From assembly GCA_029261275.1 (NCBI GenBank), contig JAJDBR010000008.1, positions 1 to 64,000 of the forward strand: a stretch of DNA of 64,000 bases. Direction: 5' to 3'. This document shows, piece by piece, positions 18,329 through 27,729 of the stretch (positions within the stretch are counted from its first letter, which is position 1; every line of letters begins with the position of its first letter). The position numbers and the translations under genes were made by a program. A model generated the notes under the pieces. That model worked only from the letters and a program-made list of their open reading frames with translations, ran no database searches and had not been told where the DNA came from. This stretch comes from Nitrospirales bacterium. GTDB taxonomy: Bacteria > Nitrospirota > Nitrospiria > Nitrospirales > UBA8639.

Positions 18329-19255
18329 TTACTCGCATGATTCCTCTGTTTCTTGCACAAGGAGCGACAAGCCGCGCTCAAGGGAAGTGAAGTCCTGCGT
18401 ATTCAACACCTGACCCAACCGGTCATTATTCGAAGATGAGAAATGGATGTCTCCATGACGAGCAGCTTGGTGGACGACTTCTAGCGGTTGTCCTGTGCAT
18501 TTGGCTAAGGTTTGAACCATTTGTAAAAGACTACAACTTTTTCCCGTTGCCACGTTACATACTCCTGTCAGAGGGGATTGCAGGGCTGCGACATTTGCCC
18601 GCGCTATATCCTTGACGAAAATGAAATCCCGGGTTTGAGTTCCGTCACCAAAGATTGTGACAGATTGCTGCTGTTTCAATTGCGAGATGAATTTACTAAT
18701 GACTCCTGCGTAGGGAGAACGAGGATCTTGACGTGGCCCATAGACATTAAAATATCGAAGTCCCAACAATGGGAGGAAAAACTCTTGCTCAAATAACTTC
18801 CCATATTGATCATTGATACTTTTTTCTAACCCGTATGGGGACATGGGTTGGCAGGCATGGGTTTCATCAATAGGTAACGGTTGTGGGGGGCCATACACGG
18901 CCGCACTGGAGGCATACACGACTCTCTGGACATCAGAAGTTCGAGCGGCCTGAAGCACATTAACAAATCCCAGTACATTGATTGAGCAGGAGTTTGGAGG
19001 GTTTTCCAATGAAGCTTGGACGAACACCTGGGCGGCAAGATGTAACACATGTGAAACTCCCTCCAGAGCCAAGCGTACGGCATCGAAATCGCGAATATCT
19101 CCTTCGACAATCTCCAGAGCATCATGAGTCGGCAAATTTTTCCTTGCACCCGAGGAAAAATTGTCTAGAACCCGAACGTTCCATCCAGTTTCTAGCAGGC
19201 GTTCCACGGAATGAGATCCAATAAACCCTGCGCCACCAGTAACAAGAACCGTCAT
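18329..19255 (-). CDS. NAD-dependent sugar epimerase/dehydratase (UDP-sugar 4-epimerase-like)
   Basis: 308 residues from ATG 19255, which is preceded by GGAGGG and gives MTVLVTGGAGFIGS. The frame is open further upstream but without family resemblance. The NAD-binding GGAGFIG lies at residues 7-13. Short-chain dehydrogenase catalytic residues are in VVYASSAAVYG and YGLEK (Tyr141, Lys145). LGLRYFNVYGPRQDPRSPYAGV is typical of UDP-glucose or UDP-GlcNAc 4-epimerases (GalE/WbpP). It should supply a nucleotide sugar for the neighbouring glycan genes; the exact sugar is not determinable. Confidence 0.88.
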   Translation of the reverse strand: MTVLVTGGAGFIGSHSVERLLETGWNVRVLDNFSSGARKNLPTHDALEIVEGDIRDFDAVRLALEGVSHVLHLAAQVFVQASLENPPNSCSINVLGFVNVLQAARTSDVQRVVYASSAAVYGPPQPLPIDETHACQPMSPYGLEKSINDQYGKLFEQEFFLPLLGLRYFNVYGPRQDPRSPYAGVISKFISQLKQQQSVTIFGDGTQTRDFIFVKDIARANVAALQSPLTGVCNVATGKSCSLLQMVQTLAKCTGQPLEVVHQAARHGDIHFSSSNNDRLGQVLNTQDFTSLERGLSLLVQETEESCE

Positions 19256-19501
19256 TCGTACCCTCCAAATATGTCTATACACCCAATTCCTAAAAGATGG
19301 TAAAAGCAAAAGAAAGACCAAAAATCAAAAGGCCAGGAATTCATAAGGGGCTTTTTAGGCGAGTAGGAAAATACAAAAAATGTGCTAGAACGGAACTGCC
19401 AAAACAGAGGACTCAGCATGAAGGCTAAGATTTTGTAAGAGAGTGTCAAACATGACCCAAAAGGAGTCTAACCGCCGACTTGTGAGGAGTATTTCGGCCA
19501 T

Positions 19502-19814
19502 GAAAGAGAGGCCGATTTTGTTGCAGACTGGCTGGCGGTGTGCGCAGTCACCGGCCAATTACTCTCACATGGAATATAACCCTACCTAGTAAATTCACCA
19601 GGGATCCCTTCCGTCTTTAACAGGGAAAATACAGGGAATTTTTGGCAATTGAAAGGACAAAATTCTGGTCGCAATAGAAGAACTATCTATGAGAACAAAG
19701 GATTTGGTTTTTTACACTTTCAAGGGAGGTTCCAATAACAGGGAATTAACAGGGAATTGGGTTACTGTAAATTATATTATGGAAAAGCCCAATGAGTTCT
19801 TTGCCCATACGGGT
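19502..19814. repeat. Dispersed cagggaatt-rich repeat, copy 1
   Basis: This non-coding stretch matches 54743-55084 closely from GAAAGAG, through CTGGCTGGCGGTGTGCGCAG and AACAGGGAA-TACAGGGAATT, to a final AATACGGG. It contains several CAGGGAATT units. In both places it lies next to IS6-family DNA: here it abuts a truncated IS6 element. I recall such cagggaatt runs from IS-rich bacterial DNA, where they are often mis-called as NREL/NREF-rich proteins, but I cannot name the element. Confidence 0.65.
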
Positions 19815-20021
19815 ATGTGCGTAAAGGCTGGTGGCACCACATGGCAAATCGGTTTCCTTTCTTCGAAGTCCCGGTAACTGAGGGAGTAGGCGAGATACCA
19901 ACGAACGCTTTGCACGATCATGTCTTGCTGAAAATGCGGGCCTTTGAAGGATATGGCTTCCATCATAGGCTCTCCTTCAAATAGCCCCAAGTTAACACAT
20001 CAAGCTATTTGCGACAGAACG
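19815..20021 (-). mobile_element. Truncated IS6-family insertion sequence (transposase N-terminal fragment plus one inverted repeat)
   Basis: On the minus strand, GTTCTGTCGCAAATAGCTTG at 20001-20020 matches the inverted repeat of the IS6 element at 56502-57293. Inside it a frame from ATG 19990 reads ISFKGPHFQQDMIVQSVRWY then LAYSLSYRDFEE, the conserved N-terminus of IS6/IS26-type transposases. It then runs into the cagggaatt repeat and ends at 19772. The DDE catalytic part and the other end are missing, so this is a dead remnant of about 200 bp. Confidence 0.8.
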
Positions 20022-20256
20022 GTATATGACAGTATTGATAACTTTTTTTTAATGAGCAGCAACGGCATGCACCGATACAACAATCAAGGTCACTCCATGC
20101 TGACGGCAATGGATGTAGTTGAGGATGTTAAAAAACGGTGCTACAGATAGGGCGAACATATGGGCGGTGAATTCAGAAGTTGAGTATCCTGAGGAGAGTT
20201 GACGATACCGAATGATCGAGTCTGAATTTTCCTTGAACTACAGTGACGGGCTTGCA

Positions 20257-21477
20257 CTAAAAAGGATCCCTCACTACCTCGTCATAAATTTCCTCTAAAT
20301 GTGATCCTTGGATTTTCGCATCATATTCCTTTGTAATATGCTTGTGTGCGGCCATACCCATATCCAGCATTTGTTGCGGATTATTCATAAGGGTTAAAAG
20401 GCATTCAACCAGGGCATCACTATCCCGTTCAGGGGCTAACATACCGGTCACTCCATTTTGTATGACCTCAGGGATATCACAATGGTGAGTGGCAATAACA
20501 GGCATACCACTTGCCCCAGCTTCGATCAACGTGACAGGGGCCCCACCTTCGTTGTCTCCGCTTTCAGCCTGTACGCTGGGCGACAGAAAAACATGATGGT
20601 CATAGTAAGCTTTTACCAGAACATCATAGGGCTGAAGGCCTAATAGAGTTATCTTGTCGGCAAGGCCATTCTTTCTAATGGCATTCATAATCAGTTGCTT
20701 GGTGGCTTGAGATTCTTCGACATAGCCTGGATCACCGTCCGAAGCTGCGTCGCCGATAATCGTTAATTGGGTCTTCACGTGTTTGCCTACTAATTTCGCA
20801 AGAGCTTCAATAACGTAGAGCAACCCCTTTTTTTCCGTGAATCTAGCAGCAGCGAGAATCTTGAGGGGTTGATCTTTTTGTCGTTGTCGAGGCTTCAAGG
20901 GATATCGTGCCAAATCAATACCCAGATGCTGTACGCTAATTTTATGTTCGGGACATCCTAAGTGCATCAATTGGCGCCCCATGTGGTGACCTTCTACAAG
21001 AAAGCGTGTTCCATACTGAAATAGATCGCCATAATATTTTCCCCAGATCGGATATTTTTTGGGTAATTTAGAGGCGTCAACACCATAGAATGATGTAATT
21101 AGGGGGAGTCGGGTTCGTTTAACCAAAGGCAATACCCGATAGCCAGTAAAGCCAAAATGAGCATGGAGCAACTGTGCATTGTTTTGGCGGATCATCCTGC
21201 TAAATGAAGCGGGATAACCGACAATTCTTCCGGAAATCCAGTTCATCCAGCGTTCTACTCTAGGGCACTCTTCAAGGGCACAGTATTCTGGAAATTCATG
21301 GTCTCCTAAGTTGGCCGTCTTTTCGGTAAGTATAATCGGATGGTAGCGAGTCAGATGCTGCACTTGGGTATGAATCCAATTCGAACTGAGTTCATAGTAT
21401 TCATGGACCCGGTGTGCGACGACTGGAGGCTCCGATCTATTGATTTCTATGTTTTTCATAGGTTTCATCCGAATCAT
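20257..21477 (-). CDS. Glycosyltransferase family 4
   Basis: 406 residues with a GT-B fold. The N-terminal domain includes AQLLHAHFGFTGYRVLP and SFYGVDASKLPK. The C-terminal domain has KILAAARFTEKKGLLYVIEA, then FLSPSVQAESGDNEGGAPVT and LIEAGASGMPVIAT. That is a nucleotide-sugar-binding EGG-x6-E variant with one extra residue compared with the usual E-x7-E. It should retain the donor stereochemistry. The gene lies at the downstream end of the minus-strand glycan series, so it probably adds a sugar to a lipid-linked intermediate in the cytoplasm. Donor and acceptor are unknown. Confidence 0.9.
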   Translation of the reverse strand: MIRMKPMKNIEINRSEPPVVAHRVHEYYELSSNWIHTQVQHLTRYHPIILTEKTANLGDHEFPEYCALEECPRVERWMNWISGRIVGYPASFSRMIRQNNAQLLHAHFGFTGYRVLPLVKRTRLPLITSFYGVDASKLPKKYPIWGKYYGDLFQYGTRFLVEGHHMGRQLMHLGCPEHKISVQHLGIDLARYPLKPRQRQKDQPLKILAAARFTEKKGLLYVIEALAKLVGKHVKTQLTIIGDAASDGDPGYVEESQATKQLIMNAIRKNGLADKITLLGLQPYDVLVKAYYDHHVFLSPSVQAESGDNEGGAPVTLIEAGASGMPVIATHHCDIPEVIQNGVTGMLAPERDSDALVECLLTLMNNPQQMLDMGMAAHKHITKEYDAKIQGSHLEEIYDEVVRDPF

Positions 21478-21666
21478 TCTTAATATGAGAGCTCCGACAC
21501 CTGTCTCTCCGGTGGATTTTCAATAAAAGACACATATGAATATTTTTTTTGCAATGCATAAAGTGCACAGGAGCGCATCATGCTCCATTGTCCGTTGCGA
21601 CTATACCTCGCATTCTTTCTCCCATATTTCCCCCAGACAAACATCCGCAAAATACTCAAGGGGGAA

Positions 21667-22359
21667 TCACAAAGGTTTCAAGCAGAAATAAATCGCTTCA
21701 TCTTCCATTAACCCGTATTTTTTGATCGACTGGACATCGAAGGTGCCTACAAAATCATCTACTTTTACAATAAATCCCTGTTCCTCGAGTTGTTCTTGGT
21801 AGTCGCGGCCGTAGATTCGCACATGATCATGCTGTCCGTAGAGTCTTTCACGGTCTTCAGGAGAAACAATCTCAGGATCTTCAAATGTTTTCTCTCTGTT
21901 GATATCAATGGGCGATTGAAGGATTGCCCAACCTCCGGGCTTCAGAACACGAAATAATTCGCTCATGGCCTTGCGGTCATCCATCACATGCTCCAAAACA
22001 TGATTGCATAGAATCGCATCAAAGAAATGGTCTGGAAAATCGATATCGGTAATGTCAATTTTTATCTCAGCCATAGGCGAATCTAAGTCCGCACTGACAT
22101 AATCGAGGTGACGAAGTGAACTCAATTTCTTTTGAAGAACAGCCTCCGGAGCAACATGGAGCAATGTAAGATGACCCGCCAGGAGACTCGTACGATGCTG
22201 GACATAAAGCCATAACAAGCGGTGCCTCTCTAGTGATCCGCATTTTGGGCACAGGGCGTTTAGTCTGAGATTGACACCAAACGGATCGAACTTCCGCAAT
22301 CGCCTCTCGCAGCAAGGGCAAAAGAACTGCTTGAAGGCATTTTCAAATAGCCTAAACAT
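21667..22359 (-). CDS. SAM-dependent methyltransferase with N-terminal zinc ribbon
   Basis: 230 residues. The N-terminus has a cysteine cluster, FFCPCCERRL (Cys14, Cys16, Cys17) and LCPKCGSLERHR (Cys37, Cys40), typical of a zinc-ribbon lead-in to glycan methyltransferases. The SAM part is less canonical at motif I (LTLLHVAPEAVLQKKL) but has SADLDSP, FDAILCNHVLEHVMDDRKAM and SELFRVLKPGGWAILQSP. It lies between a GT4 gene and a decayed SGNH gene on the same strand. Methylation of a sugar is the likely job, by context. Confidence 0.85.
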   Translation of the reverse strand: MFRLFENAFKQFFCPCCERRLRKFDPFGVNLRLNALCPKCGSLERHRLLWLYVQHRTSLLAGHLTLLHVAPEAVLQKKLSSLRHLDYVSADLDSPMAEIKIDITDIDFPDHFFDAILCNHVLEHVMDDRKAMSELFRVLKPGGWAILQSPIDINREKTFEDPEIVSPEDRERLYGQHDHVRIYGRDYQEQLEEQGFIVKVDDFVGTFDVQSIKKYGLMEDEAIYFCLKPL

Positions 22360-22367
22360 CCCCCACC

Positions 22368-22700
22368 TTATTGAAGAAACGTTTGTAATCTCTTGGCAAA
22401 ATCTTCCATCACCAGATTTGTTGTCTTCTCATTTAAATGGCCATCTTTCGGTCCTACCCGCCAATTTTTAACGGTTACTGGAATCGTGTAAGCAGGAAAA
22501 TCTTGGTTAAGATAACGAATATTCTTCTTATACTGTGTCTTTGATATTCGGTAATACTTCCCATTCAACAGAAATACGTTTTCGCCTTCAGGTGGGAAGA
22601 CGTTCGGGTCATTCGCCGGTTTTCAGCATTGAAGAGGACATATTTACCATTAAAAATAGATGGACTGCGGTTGATTTATGGTCTTTGGATGTAATCATTG
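22368..22700 (-). pseudogene. SGNH/GDSL-type hydrolase remnant (C-terminal part)
   Basis: Minus-strand reading gives NDPNVFPPEGENVFLLNGKY, then IPVTVKNWRVGPKDGHLNEK and TTNLVMEDFAKRLQTFL to a stop at 22368. The D-G-H-L-N block followed by a helix is the typical catalytic Asp/His end of SGNH hydrolases from surface-glycan loci. No start codon serves it. Upstream the match continues in another frame as FNGKYVLFNAENR, so there is a frameshift, and the N-terminal GDS block is absent before the flippase gene. It is a decayed gene. Confidence 0.6.
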
Positions 22701-22781
22701 TCGTTTCCCATATTTACCCATGCGATTCGATAACTTCAAGAACTCTTCTTCATCTGTGGTAGCCCATGCATGACTTACTCT

Positions 22782-24236
22782 TCACTGCATTGATCGGTTG
22801 TGATTACGAGTCTCCGCTAAGGTGTCTATAAGCTCTTGGAGTACTGTTGACGCGATCAGCTTCATTGATCCTAGATAGAATATCGCACCACCCATCAGAC
22901 ATCCGGCGAAGGTAACCCAATCCGGCAAGCCTTTCTGCAGCAACATAAACCTCACCAACCAGACGAAGGAACCCATCATCGCTGAAGCAACGGCCATCGG
23001 CACCAAGTTACTATAATAATCCCTTAAGCGGAGACCGATGATGCGTAATCCGACAAACTGGTTGGGAATTGCGCTCAGGACATTGGCAATAGCATAGGCA
23101 ATGGCAACACCTTCAATCCCCCAACGCACACCAATGAAGATGGCCGGCACGATTAAAGATACTGCTAGTATTTGCATATATAGCAAAATATCAGTGCGGC
23201 CTTGCGAGAGGTAGATGCTTCCAAAAAACCCTAGAGCCTGTAGGGCACCTACCGAGGCAAGAACCTGAAAGGGGAAGATGGCTGAGGTCCATTGTGGACC
23301 GTATAGCAAGATAATGAATTCCGGTGCGGTGACAATAGCTCCAACCGCCAAAGGGAAGACAATGAAGGCAATAAACCGTGTAGATAGAAGAAGGATCTTC
23401 CGGATTTTTTTGTGATCGTTCTGGAACTGCGAAAATGCAGGGAAAAATACGCGCCCAATTAAGGTCGTGACATGGAGTGCCGGCAATCGCATGAGCTGAT
23501 AGGCGCGGTCATAATATCCTAATGACGAGCTACCTAACATCGTACCGATGAGAATATTATCCATGTTTTGGTTTAGGTATTTGAAAAAACTCGATATTTG
23601 CAGATGTACACCGAATCCCAACATGTCATAAATGGAACGATAACGGAATAAAAGGCGAGGCCGCCAATCAGAAAGTACCCATAGGACGATGACCCTTGCG
23701 ACTTCTGTAATGATCCATTGCCAAACTAAACTCCAGACCCCAGCTCCCCGAAAAGCAAGAACGATAGCGATCACACCGCCGATAGCCGAACCGACAATAT
23801 CAGCGAGACTCAAAGCTTTAAAGTCCATTGCCTTTGTCAGGAGGGCAATGTGAACGGCGCCCAAAGAGGAAATGACAAAAACAATCGCCACCACACGGGC
23901 AATAGGAATCACCTGATCATTGTTGTAGAATTTGCCTATCCAGGGAGCGGTTCCATTCATGAGCAAAGCCAGGAAAATACCCATGGCAAGAGTCAGCCAG
24001 AATACGGAACTTTTGTGAGCTTCGGTGATGTTCTGTTTCTGAATCAACGCACTGGCAAACCCTTGCAACTGGAGCAATGCGACCACGCCTGAAAAGGTTG
24101 CAACCATGACCATGACGCCAAACTCGCTTGGAGCAATGAGACGCGCGAGAATCGCCCCAAATACAAATCGCTGAATCTGGATTATCCCTTGTGAAAGGGC
24201 TAACCACCTTAAACCTCTGACGATGAGGTGCTTCAA
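22782..24236 (-). CDS. Polysaccharide flippase, Wzx/MOP family
   Basis: 484 residues, mostly hydrophobic, with 12 or more membrane helices. The N-terminus GLRWLALSQGIIQIQRFVFG followed by LARLIAPSEFGVMVMVATF is the hallmark of lipopolysaccharide/exopolysaccharide flippases (WzxC/RfbX-like). It should move lipid-linked oligosaccharide across the inner membrane. It is the only exporter component recognised in the locus; no Wzy polymerase or Wza/Wzc partner is evident within the window. It belongs to the minus-strand series running from 28.7 to 20.3 kb. Confidence 0.92.
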   Translation of the reverse strand: MKHLIVRGLRWLALSQGIIQIQRFVFGAILARLIAPSEFGVMVMVATFSGVVALLQLQGFASALIQKQNITEAHKSSVFWLTLAMGIFLALLMNGTAPWIGKFYNNDQVIPIARVVAIVFVISSLGAVHIALLTKAMDFKALSLADIVGSAIGGVIAIVLAFRGAGVWSLVWQWIITEVARVIVLWVLSDWRPRLLFRYRSIYDMLGFGVHLQISSFFKYLNQNMDNILIGTMLGSSSLGYYDRAYQLMRLPALHVTTLIGRVFFPAFSQFQNDHKKIRKILLLSTRFIAFIVFPLAVGAIVTAPEFIILLYGPQWTSAIFPFQVLASVGALQALGFFGSIYLSQGRTDILLYMQILAVSLIVPAIFIGVRWGIEGVAIAYAIANVLSAIPNQFVGLRIIGLRLRDYYSNLVPMAVASAMMGSFVWLVRFMLLQKGLPDWVTFAGCLMGGAIFYLGSMKLIASTVLQELIDTLAETRNHNRSMQ

Positions 24237-24457
24237 GCAGGTTTGCCTTGCATAAATTGAACAAACGTGAAAGTCAGAATCATGAAATTTGTGAAGAGCT
24301 TGAAAGACAAAGAGAGAAAGAAACGTAAATTCAGGAAGTCAAAGCTAGAAAATTATTCCCGGGGACTATTTTAGATTGAGAGTTGGCACCGAGAACCCTG
24401 ATTTTCATTCAATCGAAACATGGCAATCTCCTCTAGTGCACGGCACTTTGAGAACGA

Positions 24458-25891
24458 TTATTTTCTTTGTAACAACACGGCAGTCTGTGGTGGAAGCCTA
24501 CCGTTTTCTGCACCGACAGACGCCTCGCTTCTCCACGTTGACTGATATTTCTGCATGATGGCCTTCTTCAAAACGATATCGCCGTCAGTAAAATTAATAA
24601 TCAAATATTGTCCAGACAAAAGTATCAGGATGTCGGCGGAACCGGTATTGATCTCAAACTCACGAAACATGGGGATTTCTTTAGTTAATCCACGATTGAT
24701 AACCAATGGGTCGTAGCCGAGAATTGCTGGTGTTGGGAGGGTTGTACGTCTTATGGATATGTACCGTTGTATCCATAACTCATTTAAAAGTTCCTCTCGC
24801 AGGAAAAAAGTAAAAAGAATTTCGCAGATGAGAATAGGATAGCCGGGGATAGATTGTGCAAAATAGTCTAAAAACTTCCGGTATTCTGGAGAGAAAACGT
24901 ATTGTAAGCCCGATAGAGCCATTTGGGTTGCTTTTTCCGCGAGATGTTTTCCATGCCCTGACCTTTCTAATTGGTTGGCTAATCTGGCCAAATCCCATGT
25001 GTTGACCAGATGATAGTTGAACCCCATTCCGGCGTATCCAATATCCCGCTCCAGATAACCGTCTTTGGACTGGAAACAGGGAAATCTCCCCTTCAGGAAA
25101 GGCCGCAGACGGTTAAAATAAACAGATCCAAACCCTCGGTTAATAAAGGGCCTGGATTGGGAATCATTTCCTTTTTGAAATAAGTGGTTTCTGGCAAGAC
25201 CGTCCAAAGACTGAAAAAGAGATGCTCCTAATCCGCCTTTAGGTTGTAGAACATACTCTAATGCCTTTAACCCAGCCTCTACATGCTGACTGAAATCTTG
25301 GGAATCACGAGTCGGTAGGTTTTCTACAGATCTCAAGACTTGCATAATAGTGATGAGGGTATACACATGAGTATTCAGAACTAGGGCATTTCCTTTTGAC
25401 GAGCCCCACGCGAAGTTATTGCATGGTTTCTGTGGATTGTCCGGTGCATGTTCGGAAGACTCAAATGAATCATGATAGAACCAAAGTCCGCCGTTCCCCA
25501 GCGGTTCGCTAAAGGACAAATGACGACGTACGGTAGATACGATGAAACCAACATCCTCAATGAGTCCATCCCGGTAACCCTCAACCAAGATAAGGATGCC
25601 ATCAGCAGTGGATCGAAGGCCGTTGCCTTCAGTTGAACCGGGCCATTGCCTATGTGCCCACAAGCCGCCACAGGCTTTAAGGCGATCCGTAACTCCTCTC
25701 ACAAGTCTTTTTCGTAGCGACCGATTGTCCGAACCCTCGACAATCTCTTGAGTTCTCAGTCCGAGGTATAAATTGTACACGTCGTTTTCTTTGGGAATCC
25801 CAACTTTGCGATTGATGGGTACTCCGTCCACAAAGAAGTGAGAAAAATCTTTTGGAATATCAGTTTCTACTCCAGAGATATTCATTTTCAT
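24458..25891 (-). CDS. Uncharacterised alpha/alpha-toroid-like protein in the glycan locus
   Basis: 477 residues that I cannot assign. Two glycine-tryptophan segments, KACGGLWAHRQWPG and GNGGLWFYHDSFE, and many evenly spaced helices (DGILILVEGYRDGL, TLITIMQVLRSVENL, GLKALEYVLQ, MALSGLQYVF) resemble an alpha/alpha toroid. Such folds occur in glycoside hydrolases, polysaccharide lyases and C5-epimerases. No signal peptide is visible, so a cytoplasmic role is likely. It lies between the flippase and a sulfotransferase. An enzyme acting on a lipid-linked sugar is inference only. ATG 25891 is followed by another ATG two codons on. Confidence 0.7.
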   Translation of the reverse strand: MKMNISGVETDIPKDFSHFFVDGVPINRKVGIPKENDVYNLYLGLRTQEIVEGSDNRSLRKRLVRGVTDRLKACGGLWAHRQWPGSTEGNGLRSTADGILILVEGYRDGLIEDVGFIVSTVRRHLSFSEPLGNGGLWFYHDSFESSEHAPDNPQKPCNNFAWGSSKGNALVLNTHVYTLITIMQVLRSVENLPTRDSQDFSQHVEAGLKALEYVLQPKGGLGASLFQSLDGLARNHLFQKGNDSQSRPFINRGFGSVYFNRLRPFLKGRFPCFQSKDGYLERDIGYAGMGFNYHLVNTWDLARLANQLERSGHGKHLAEKATQMALSGLQYVFSPEYRKFLDYFAQSIPGYPILICEILFTFFLREELLNELWIQRYISIRRTTLPTPAILGYDPLVINRGLTKEIPMFREFEINTGSADILILLSGQYLIINFTDGDIVLKKAIMQKYQSTWRSEASVGAENGRLPPQTAVLLQRK

Positions 25892-26030
25892 TGTGCATGA
25901 CCGTCAAAACGGATTGTTAATTCTCGAAACAGCTAACAGTTCTCATCTCTAGAACCGTACCCCATAAACCACTCGAATCCGCCGGTTTTGTTCTCCACCA
26001 GGACAGCCCGGAGAGAGCTTCCAATTCAGT

Positions 26031-26864
26031 CTAACTCTTATTCGTTCTCCATTGGGTCGGAGCGCCAAATCGCTCACACAAAATATTGATGTCATTTCGG
26101 TGCATGTCTTCAAGAAACTCCCTGAAACTTTCTGGTAGCGGAAAATCTGGATTTTTGTTAGCGGCCTCTCCATAAGGAAAGGCATTCCAATCGACATCTC
26201 CTGAAACACCAATATGTGAGAAGATCTCCCGCAACAATGTTTTCGGACTTTTAACGATATCATCGAAATAACCAATGTATAATTGTTCACGAGGGAAAAT
26301 ACTCAACCAGTTGTCTAAGAGATTCACAACTTGCTTCGCATGATGTCCACGAATGTAATCACCCTCAGGGCCAACTTGACCTCTAAAAATAGCGTAGAAC
26401 TGAGCCTCATCAATATCATGAAGCTGTTTGTTGGGAATACGGGAGAGAATTCTTCGTGCCGTAGACCATTGTTGCTGAATGGGATTACGAACGAGAAGAA
26501 TCAATCTGACGTTCGGAATGATTTTTCGAATAAACTGGATACGTTCCGGAATTAAGCGGCTATAACCAGGCGTTATTTCTCCATGTATTCTGTCACTGCA
26601 AAGGTCGAATTGGCTTGAGTAAAATCGTAAGCTGCGATGAAATTGCCGGTCGAAATAGTGTAATTCTTTGGTACTCGGAAGATTTAAGTGAGGATGACAA
26701 CGAAGATTCTCATAGAGCCAAGTGGTTCCGGACTGGGGCAGACCTATGCCTAGGAAGTCTGGCAGGCATAGTCGTTTTACAGACCATGTGCCGTTCGTAT
26801 ATAAGGATTTTTCGCATCGACTATATGTGTTCCATAACCGTAGACCTAGCCTGCGAAACATCAT
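26031..26864 (-). CDS. PAPS-dependent sulfotransferase
   Basis: 277 residues. The 5'-phosphosulfate-binding loop is GLPQSGTTWLY around residues 41-51, and the 3'-phosphate site is LLVRNPIQQQWSTARR. Both are diagnostic for the sulfotransferase superfamily. KELHYFDRQFHR and GEITPGYS are further family blocks. It should transfer sulfate from PAPS to a hydroxyl of a glycan or small molecule. It is 33 bases downstream of a second sulfotransferase gene on the same strand, so the two are probably co-transcribed. PAPS-synthesis genes are not in the window. Confidence 0.9.
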   Translation of the reverse strand: MMFRRLGLRLWNTYSRCEKSLYTNGTWSVKRLCLPDFLGIGLPQSGTTWLYENLRCHPHLNLPSTKELHYFDRQFHRSLRFYSSQFDLCSDRIHGEITPGYSRLIPERIQFIRKIIPNVRLILLVRNPIQQQWSTARRILSRIPNKQLHDIDEAQFYAIFRGQVGPEGDYIRGHHAKQVVNLLDNWLSIFPREQLYIGYFDDIVKSPKTLLREIFSHIGVSGDVDWNAFPYGEAANKNPDFPLPESFREFLEDMHRNDINILCERFGAPTQWRTNKS

Positions 26865-26897
26865 TATTCCCCAATTGGCTCTTGGAACTATCTTATT

Positions 26898-27698
26898 TTA
26901 GGTAATGGCACTTTCTTGAGACGGCAAGTACCCGAACTTCTTCATCTTACTCCCACAAATTCTCTCGATACGCATTAAGTTCTCTGTACCGTAAAATTCT
27001 TCCCAGGGAAGGTCACGATCTTTACCAAGAGGATGGTACAAAATATCTAACTTGTCAGTGATGTCGTTCTTTGGAGACAAGCCTAACTGTTTTGCCAATC
27101 CCCTAATTGCCTTAATCTTGTCTTCCATGAAATCCTCATAACGGATCATGGCTATATCGTCGGGATTCTCTACAACCACATTCGTGATCCGGTTCCATTG
27201 GCTAGCAAGGATATCAATGTAGTGGGTATCGTTGAACGGTAATATTGCCGGGTTGAAAATCTCTTTCCAACCGTTCGGCAATGGCCAATCTCCTGCTTCA
27301 AAGTGCTGGAGATTACCGGGCACACCCATCCGATTAAGAATGCTTCTTATATTGTCCCGCGGGTCGCGATTGATAAAAACGTACTTGGCGGCTGGAAAGA
27401 CTGCCTTAAGCTGATCATAAATCATGGATAGCCTAGGTTCTTTGATCAGATCTCTTGAAAACGGTTTGGGATGACTTTTGACAAAGGAAGAGAAATCAAT
27501 GATTCCTTGCATGCAATGCGCTGCGTTCGGATACCATAATTCCGAAATATCCAAAGTTTTGGATAATCCACACAATTCAGCTAAAAGATGTGTGATAGCG
27601 TTACTTCCTGATTTAGGATGGCACAAGATGATGACTGCGTGTGGATTGGGTTTGATCGTAAGTCGATCAAAATACAATTTCAATCTGGAAATGATCAC
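26898..27698 (-). CDS. Sulfotransferase family protein
   Basis: 266 residues. The PAPS loop appears as LCHPKSGSNAITHLL (residues 25-39) and the 3'-phosphate site as FINRDPRDNIRSILNR. It differs clearly from the neighbouring enzyme at 26031-26864, so the two probably act on different positions. The N-terminal 20 residues are amphipathic and may touch the membrane. It sits between the FemAB-like gene and the second sulfotransferase, with gaps of about 30 bases, consistent with one transcript. Confidence 0.85.
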   Translation of the reverse strand: MIISRLKLYFDRLTIKPNPHAVIILCHPKSGSNAITHLLAELCGLSKTLDISELWYPNAAHCMQGIIDFSSFVKSHPKPFSRDLIKEPRLSMIYDQLKAVFPAAKYVFINRDPRDNIRSILNRMGVPGNLQHFEAGDWPLPNGWKEIFNPAILPFNDTHYIDILASQWNRITNVVVENPDDIAMIRYEDFMEDKIKAIRGLAKQLGLSPKNDITDKLDILYHPLGKDRDLPWEEFYGTENLMRIERICGSKMKKFGYLPSQESAIT

Positions 27699-27729
27699 CG
27701 TCTTTATTCGTTTCAGTTTTTCACTAAGC

